Shown one piece after another: positions 57,734 through 62,196 of a stretch of 62,196 nucleotides of DNA. A program made the position numbers and the translations under genes. Each line of letters begins with the position of its first letter. Position 1 is the stretch's first letter. The stretch spans positions 1 to 62,196 of the forward strand of contig JAGHSZ010000079.1 of NCBI GenBank assembly GCA_018065565.1, read 5' to 3'. The notes under the pieces were generated by a model, which saw only the letters and a program-made list of their open reading frames with translations, had not been told where the DNA came from and searched no databases. This DNA comes from Candidatus Colivivens caballi. Its GTDB lineage: Bacteria > Bacteroidota > Bacteroidia > Bacteroidales > Bacteroidaceae.

Positions 57734-57789
57734 GCTTAATTGGTCTTATCTTTCACTCAATCTATTGCCCATCATCAACAACGGGACGG

Positions 57790-58431
57790 CTATGCAATAT
57801 CATCATTCCTTCCTCGCTTTACATACACCTTCGTATTACCTCTGCCTTCTGATGTTATTCCAGTTGGCTGTATGCAGAAGTCTCTCAGTTCATTTGCGGC
57901 TGTTGAGTGAGGGAGATAGGTCATCGCTTCGTAATCGCGAACTCTCATGAAATGGTGCTCAGCAATGTAATCCTGTGCCATCTTCAATCGTTCGTCTCGC
58001 GTGTAAGGTGAGCGATTGTTAGGCGACTCATAACCCTTGTGCAGTTTGCACCTGCGTGCAATGTCACTGACGAGTTGTTTGTCGGGACGGAAGTTGATGC
58101 CGCGCACACCGATGCGCTTTGCATTGACCTTCTTTCCGTTGCCATCAAAGTCCTCCACTTCGTTGTCATCGATTACACCAATTGAAAGGCTGAAAGTGCC
58201 AAGGTCGTCAATGGTGATGGTATGTCCCTCGGCAAGCCAGAGCTTCATTTCATCAACCATGTGGCACATGACCTTAACCACATCGCCCGGATTCAATCCC
58301 GAACCAGGGCAGCATATCTTGTTTATGAATTCCTCTGTTTGAAGGTTACTGCAAGTCTTGATCTTATAGTAAGCCTTTCGTTCTCCTGTGCCGCTCATGT
58401 CCGGCATTTCTCTTTTGATGTATTCTGCCAT
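57790..58431 (-). CDS. HU-HIG DNA-binding protein with winged-helix tail
   Basis: The 213-residue protein has the Bacteroidetes HU-HIG fold at 1-120 (YYKIKTCSNLQTEEFINKIC, LAEGHTITIDDLGTFSLSIG, VRGINFRPDKQLVSDIARRC). The last 75 residues resemble a winged helix: TRDERLKMAQDYIAEHHFMR, DYEAMTYLPHSTAANELRDF and GNTKVYVKRGRND. HU-HIG proteins are HU relatives predicted to bind DNA. Its promoter (58656-58663) leaves a 220-nt leader that contains the 21-bp array. The next gene is the RAYT-like protein, so a joint role in DNA organisation or repeat biology is possible but inferred. Confidence 0.82.
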   Translation of the reverse strand: MAEYIKREMPDMSGTGERKAYYKIKTCSNLQTEEFINKICCPGSGLNPGDVVKVMCHMVDEMKLWLAEGHTITIDDLGTFSLSIGVIDDNEVEDFDGNGKKVNAKRIGVRGINFRPDKQLVSDIARRCKLHKGYESPNNRSPYTRDERLKMAQDYIAEHHFMRVRDYEAMTYLPHSTAANELRDFCIQPTGITSEGRGNTKVYVKRGRNDDIA

Positions 58432-58517
58432 ACTGTATGGTTTTCTTAATCTTTTACGATTGGTTTTTACAACCTTATTCTGTATTGCTTATAACCTTTT
58501 CTGCCTGATGTCGCAAA

Positions 58518-58600
58518 CTAAACGCAGCTTGATATGATGGTATCATGCCATGAAATGACGATATTGCAACTTGAAACAATCATCTTGCGACGCAATACAA
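58518..58600. repeat. 21-bp periodic intergenic array, copy 2 (inverted)
   Basis: Read on the minus strand, TCAAGTTGCAATATCGTCATT, then TCATGGCATGATACC and a following TCAAGCTGCG unit are spaced 21 bp. They match the three units at 14033-14095 in order, with GCAATATCGTCATT identical. A further partial unit (GCGTCGCAAGATGATTG) extends to 58600. The array lies in the leader of the HU-HIG gene. Confidence 0.75.
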
Positions 58601-58655
58601 CTGTTTTTCTTCCAATGCTCATCTTTCCTTATAGTTTGTGCACCAATGTTATCTG

Positions 58656-58663
58656 CAAAGTTA
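58656..58663 (-). promoter_or_regulatory. -7 box TAACTTTG of the HU-HIG/RAYT pair
   Basis: The minus strand reads TAACTTTG 225 nt before the HU-HIG start. The gap 58432-58887 also holds the 21-bp array and the terminator at 58802-58837; the AT-rich stretch 58664-58795 shows nothing else. Confidence 0.55.
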
Positions 58664-58801
58664 ATGTTTTTATTTCAAGCAACAACATTTTTGAATATAC
58701 AATAATATGAAAACCTCAAATTTATATTGATTTCTGAAAGATTCAATGATTCAAATAGCAAAATCATGCAATGTATGTCAGTCATACTCACTAAAATCAT
58801 A

Positions 58802-58837
58802 ATAATCCCAAACCGCCAATGAACGATTTGGGATTAT
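58802..58837 (-). terminator. Terminator after the GPH transporter gene
   Basis: ATAATCCCAAA and TTTGGGATTAT form an 11-bp perfect stem with a 14-nt loop. On the minus strand TGATTTTAG follows, a weak T-run. It lies 51 nt past the transporter stop. Confidence 0.7.
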
Positions 58838-58887
58838 AGAGATAAAGATTAATGTTTCGTGATAGTTGCACAAGCGAAAGCCCTGCC

Positions 58888-60231
58888 TTACTTTTTTATT
58901 GGGAAGAAATAGGCAAGGATGGCCATGATGAGTGCAATGGCGGCTGGGAAAAGTGTGAACAACGCCCACACCATGGTCTTGACAGAATCGGTGACCGACG
59001 ATGGGTCGATGACTGAATTGCCAAATTCGTCGGGAACCATACTTGCACCTGCCAGTCCCAGGAGCAATGCTATGAGTGAACCCGAGATTGCACCACCCAG
59101 TTTCTGCGCCATAGTTCCTGACGAGAAGATGAGACCTGTGGCTGATGTACCGTTCTTCTCTGTGGCATAGTCTGCCACATCGGCATACATCGACCAGAGC
59201 AATGGCGAGTAGAAGCCAACACCAATGGATGTGATGACGACTGAGGCAACCAGCAGCCAAATGCAGGACGGACTCATCGGTATGAAGAATGCTGCAACCG
59301 ATGTGACCAGGCAGATGACTGACGACCACACAAACGCCATGCGCTTCGAACCGATGCGCTTGGTAAAGGCAGGACTGATGCCTCCGAAAATCATGCATGT
59401 GACTTCGCCAAATGCCATGAGCACGGTGTAGTTGATGATGAGGCTGCCCACAGTGATTTCTCCGTCAAGGCAATAGTCTATCATGTAGCCCGCCACAGCA
59501 TAGCGGAAACCGTTGAAGAAATTGGTGCAGATGGCAATGAGGGTGAGGAATACCCAGGGACGATTGCTGAAAAGGTCGGCAAACTGCCGCATGGAGAAGT
59601 GCTCGGCACGCACTGGTTTGAGACGCTCCTTCGTGAGCAGACCGCACGCCAGCGTCATGAGGGCTGCGAGACCTCCAAAGCAGGCACCCAGCACTGCATA
59701 CTGATGGGCATCGCTTCCACCCACCACCTTTTGCAGATACGGGAACGAAAGGAGGGTGACAAATCCCATGGCATAGGCACCAACCATTCGGTAAGACGAA
59801 AACTCGTTCTTCTCGCTGCTGTCCTCCGTCATCACTCCCAGCAAAGAGCCGTATGGCACATTTACCATGGTATAGACTGCCATCATGAGCAGATAGAGCA
59901 CATAGGCATAGACACGCTTGCCTACTGGTCCGAAATCAGGTGTGAAAAACAGCAGGGCAAAGATGAGTCCGAACGGAATGGCTCCGAAGATGATCCACGG
60001 ACGGTATGTGCCCCAGCGTGAACTGGTGCGGTCGGCAATACTGCCCATCATCGGGTCGGTGACAACATCGAACAGACGGGCCACGAGCATCAATGCTGCT
60101 GCATCGGCAAAACTCAGTCCGAACACATTGGTGAAAAACAATGGAAAGGCAATGGACATGATTTTCCATGTGATGCCGCCTGCTGCTGCATCACCAAGTG
60201 CATAGCCTATTTTCTCTTTTACGGATGACAT
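58888..60231 (-). CDS. GPH-family (MelB-like) sugar:cation symporter
   Basis: This 447-residue MFS-type inner-membrane carrier has the GPH features KIGYALGDAAAGGITWK at the N-terminus, VARLFDVVTDPMMGSIADRT in helix 2 with the conserved Asp, WGTYRPWIIFGAIPFGLIF, and VPYGSLLGVMTEDSSEKNEF. About twelve helices are visible. GPH carriers import oligosaccharides or glycosides with Na+ or H+. Upstream on the same strand lies a surface lipoprotein gene, so the two may belong to a carbohydrate-use locus that continues beyond the window. The sugar cannot be told. Confidence 0.9.
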   Translation of the reverse strand: MSSVKEKIGYALGDAAAGGITWKIMSIAFPLFFTNVFGLSFADAAALMLVARLFDVVTDPMMGSIADRTSSRWGTYRPWIIFGAIPFGLIFALLFFTPDFGPVGKRVYAYVLYLLMMAVYTMVNVPYGSLLGVMTEDSSEKNEFSSYRMVGAYAMGFVTLLSFPYLQKVVGGSDAHQYAVLGACFGGLAALMTLACGLLTKERLKPVRAEHFSMRQFADLFSNRPWVFLTLIAICTNFFNGFRYAVAGYMIDYCLDGEITVGSLIINYTVLMAFGEVTCMIFGGISPAFTKRIGSKRMAFVWSSVICLVTSVAAFFIPMSPSCIWLLVASVVITSIGVGFYSPLLWSMYADVADYATEKNGTSATGLIFSSGTMAQKLGGAISGSLIALLLGLAGASMVPDEFGNSVIDPSSVTDSVKTMVWALFTLFPAAIALIMAILAYFFPIKK

Positions 60232-60285
60232 AATGGGGAGATGAGGAGTTTATGAGTTTAGACATTAGGGAGTCCAGAAACACAT

Positions 60286-60338
60286 AAGGAGTTATGCATG
60301 AAAAGTCATGCTCTGTTCTTTTCACCACATAACTCCTT
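60286..60338. terminator. Hairpin between surface lipoprotein and transporter genes
   Basis: AAGGAGTTATG (60286-60296) and CATAACTCCTT (60328-60338) form an 11-bp perfect stem with a 31-nt loop. It lies 28 nt past the lipoprotein stop and may end or attenuate that transcript before the transporter. The T-run is poor, so it may instead protect a processed 3' end. Confidence 0.5.
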
Positions 60339-60366
60339 TGCTACTGGTCGGAACTCGATGACTATA

Positions 60367-62040
60367 CTATTTCATTGATACTTTCTTGATTGTGTAGCCA
60401 TAACCAACGAGGAGGAACGCGTTGCCGTCTTCGGCAGCTTTGCTGACCATCTCGTCAGTCACTTTCAGTTCGTAAGAACCGTCTTCGGTGAGGTCGAACT
60501 GGTCGAGGATGTCCTGATGAACCCATGAAGGACCAGTCACAACCTTTGCACAGTGATAACCCTCTGGCATGTCGCAAAGCACATAATCGATGGTCAGAGT
60601 CTTGCCAGCAGTGATGCCAAGGTCAGGAAGGCTGAGGCTGAGATTTGCTTCACCCCAGTTGATGTCCTGACTGCCATCAAACACCACTTCGGCACCGCCA
60701 CCAGCCACTTCGTAAGTGACCTTTGTGAGTTCGTAGCCGAAACCGACTATGAGCATTCCGCCGCGTCCGTCAACGAGTTTCTTGCAGTCGGCAGTATAGA
60801 TGAATTCATATGGGTTTGGAGTATCAGGAGTTACATCGAACTGACATACGAGGTTGTCCTCAGGGTTGTCGCCCCATGAAGGAGTGGTGATGCGCATAGC
60901 GTGGTATTCAGCATCAGGCACATTGTAGTAAAGACGAATCTTTGTACCGACAGGTACATCTGCCATCTGGTCAGGTGTGATGTTGACATTGCTCTCACCC
61001 CAGTTGATGACATTTGAACCTTCCCAGAGTGTCTTTTCGACAGTAGCCGCAGACTTGTCGTACGCAACCTTTGTGAGCTTGTAGCCGAAGCCAACGATGA
61101 GCATTCCGCCACGTCCGTCAACGAGTGCCTTGCATGCCTCGTCATATACAAACTCAAATGGTACAGGAGTGTCGGCTGTCACATCGAACTGGCATACGAG
61201 GTTGTCCTCTGGATTGTCGCCCCATGAAGGAGTGGTGATACGCATTGCGTGGTATTCAGCATCAATCATTTCATAATAGAACTTGATGTTTGTGCCGACA
61301 GGTATGTCAGCCATTGTTTCTGCTGAAATCAGAACATTGCTTTCGCCCCAGTTGATATCGGTCTCGCCTTCCCACAGTGTGACTTCCACTACACCTGGTT
61401 CGCGATATTTCTCGACAGTCACCTTGGTCTTGCCACAACCGAAACGACCCGAAGCCGACTCGACAACCATCTGATAGTCGCCGTCTGCAAGTTCAGGAAC
61501 AGTGAAGGTAAGCGATGAACCGTTGTTGACAAAGTCGGTCACAGGAACACCTCCGATGGTCATGCCGGTGATGCCGTCAAGGTTTTCACCATTGATAGTA
61601 ACCTTTGTGCCAGGATTCATCCAGCGCGACTTGACATCGTCGGCAAGGACAGGGTCGCCATCAAGTGGAAGGACACTGAGAGTGCAGTTGCGCCATGTCT
61701 GCTTTCCGCGTGTGGTGGTTGCCACAATCTTCACACTGTAATCGCCAGCAAGCAGAGGCATGTCGATGGTATTGCCTTCATACACATTCTCACCATCAAT
61801 GAACCATGTGACAGTGGTGTAATGTACTGGAGTGACCACCACTTCAAAATGGAAGTTGTTGTTACGATAGATTGCAGGCAGAGGTGATGGTTCGCCTCCC
61901 GATGTTTCTGGGATGTCAGTGTTGAGGATTCGTGGGAAGTCGTCCTCACCAGCAGAAAAATAGCTGTCGTTATCTTCTGCACAGTTTGTTAATGTGAATG
62001 CTGTAACAAGTGCTAACAGCAACATATATACTTTATTCAT
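60367..62040 (-). CDS. Surface lipoprotein with IPT/TIG and three copies of a WGE module
   Basis: The 557-residue protein has a lipoprotein signal with Cys20 in TLTNCAEDND. Residues 50-130 are Ig/PKD-like (FHFEVVVTPVHYTTVTWFID), 135-210 an IPT/TIG domain (VTINGENLDGITGMTIGGVP). Then a module of about 115 residues is present three times: LWEGETDINWGESNV, LWEGSNVINWGESNV and the divergent DGSQDINWGEAN, each ending in a VGFGY/VGYGY block. The first two are nearly identical in DNA too. It could be a glycan-binding surface protein. A CCAAACAA leader motif (62049-62062) precedes the ATG. Confidence 0.82.
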   Translation of the reverse strand: MNKVYMLLLALVTAFTLTNCAEDNDSYFSAGEDDFPRILNTDIPETSGGEPSPLPAIYRNNNFHFEVVVTPVHYTTVTWFIDGENVYEGNTIDMPLLAGDYSVKIVATTTRGKQTWRNCTLSVLPLDGDPVLADDVKSRWMNPGTKVTINGENLDGITGMTIGGVPVTDFVNNGSSLTFTVPELADGDYQMVVESASGRFGCGKTKVTVEKYREPGVVEVTLWEGETDINWGESNVLISAETMADIPVGTNIKFYYEMIDAEYHAMRITTPSWGDNPEDNLVCQFDVTADTPVPFEFVYDEACKALVDGRGGMLIVGFGYKLTKVAYDKSAATVEKTLWEGSNVINWGESNVNITPDQMADVPVGTKIRLYYNVPDAEYHAMRITTPSWGDNPEDNLVCQFDVTPDTPNPYEFIYTADCKKLVDGRGGMLIVGFGYELTKVTYEVAGGGAEVVFDGSQDINWGEANLSLSLPDLGITAGKTLTIDYVLCDMPEGYHCAKVVTGPSWVHQDILDQFDLTEDGSYELKVTDEMVSKAAEDGNAFLLVGYGYTIKKVSMK

Positions 62041-62048
62041 ATATTTAG

Positions 62049-62062
62049 TTGTTTGGTAGATT
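62049..62062 (-). promoter_or_regulatory. Shared leader motif AATCTACCAAACAA
   Basis: The minus strand reads AATCTACCAAACAA, 8 nt before the ATG at 62040. It is the third copy of the motif at 43169-43182 and 52095-52108. The surrounding 62045-62082 stretch matches 43160-43202. Confidence 0.45.
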
Positions 62063-62127
62063 GGTTGTTTAGTTGTTTAGAGGTCAAAGCACTCTTCACT
62101 TTTCACTCTTCGAAATAAACACAGAGT

Positions 62128-62168
62128 AACGGGATTATCATTTTCCTCCTGGTTTGTTTAATCCCGTT
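62128..62168. other. AACGGGATTA inverted repeat at the window edge
   Basis: AACGGGATTA (62128-62137) and TAATCCCGTT (62159-62168) are a perfect 10-bp inverted repeat with a 21-nt loop. It may be a terminator of a minus-strand gene to the right of the window, or a regulator site for the lipoprotein gene. No T-run follows directly. Confidence 0.4.
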
Positions 62169-62196
62169 CACAGAGAATGCTGGTGGCATTACAAAG

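Overview
This 62 kb window is chromosomal DNA from a member of the Bacteroidales, most like Prevotella or a close relative. The basis is the promoter type (TAnnTTTG near -7, often with TTTG or ATTG about 20 nt upstream), start regions that are A/C-rich with no Shine-Dalgarno, and a gene set typical of the group: DUF4837, an HU-HIG protein, BspA-like leucine-rich repeats, CotH proteins with dockerins, a pyruvate:ferredoxin oxidoreductase, a malic enzyme fused to phosphotransacetylase, and a Por-type C-terminal tail. No ribosomal RNA, CRISPR array, integrase or phage region is visible. The only mobile-type gene is an IS200/RAYT-like gene.

Layout. 1-2 kb: the 3' end of an Rhs protein that stops just after the core motif, a sodium:amino-acid symporter and a probable decayed remnant. 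2-14 kb: a long minus-strand block, lon - tgt - lptG - coaX - outer-membrane protein - TPR protein - lptC - ppiD, mainly envelope biogenesis and protein quality control. 14-24.4 kb: trmN6 (minus), then glyA, rlmN, a DUF4837 lipoprotein, pdxA and a four-gene set (YbhN-like membrane protein, nucleotidyltransferase/ATP-grasp fusion, CDP-alcohol phosphatidyltransferase, HAD phosphatase) that reads as a pathway for an unidentified phospholipid head group. 24.4-32.7 kb: a small membrane protein with its own promoter, tolC, ruvX, def, a TPR protein, a lipoprotein, an RluA-type pseudouridine synthase and a glycosyltransferase. 33-44.8 kb: maeB, nifJ, and an operon of an active DRE-TIM synthase, a paralog lacking metal ligands, and a TIM-barrel/acyl-CoA synthetase fusion. 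44.9-51 kb: a BspA-like protein and two CotH-dockerin proteins. 51.4-56.1 kb: leuC-leuD behind a possible attenuator, and two CE6-type esterases. 56.2-58.4 kb: tRNA-Leu with a structured leader, a RAYT-like protein with a DprA/LOG-like C-terminus, and an HU-HIG/winged-helix protein. 58.9-62.2 kb: a GPH sugar symporter and a surface lipoprotein with three copies of one module.

The most unusual signal is in the gaps between genes. Several contain tandem arrays of unrelated words at the same spacing: eight units of CATAACCTGTGTAC at exactly 22 bp (39050-39225); four CGCTCG units, then four GGTGTACACC units, then two GCACGAT units, each at 22 bp (32814-33038); and a three-unit 21-bp array present in two inverted copies 44 kb apart (14033-14095 and 58518-58587). 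I do not recognise these elements. Other leads are the lipid head-group cluster, the degenerate LeuA paralog with its fusion partner, the Tgt without zinc cysteines, and an upstream motif shared by three start codons.
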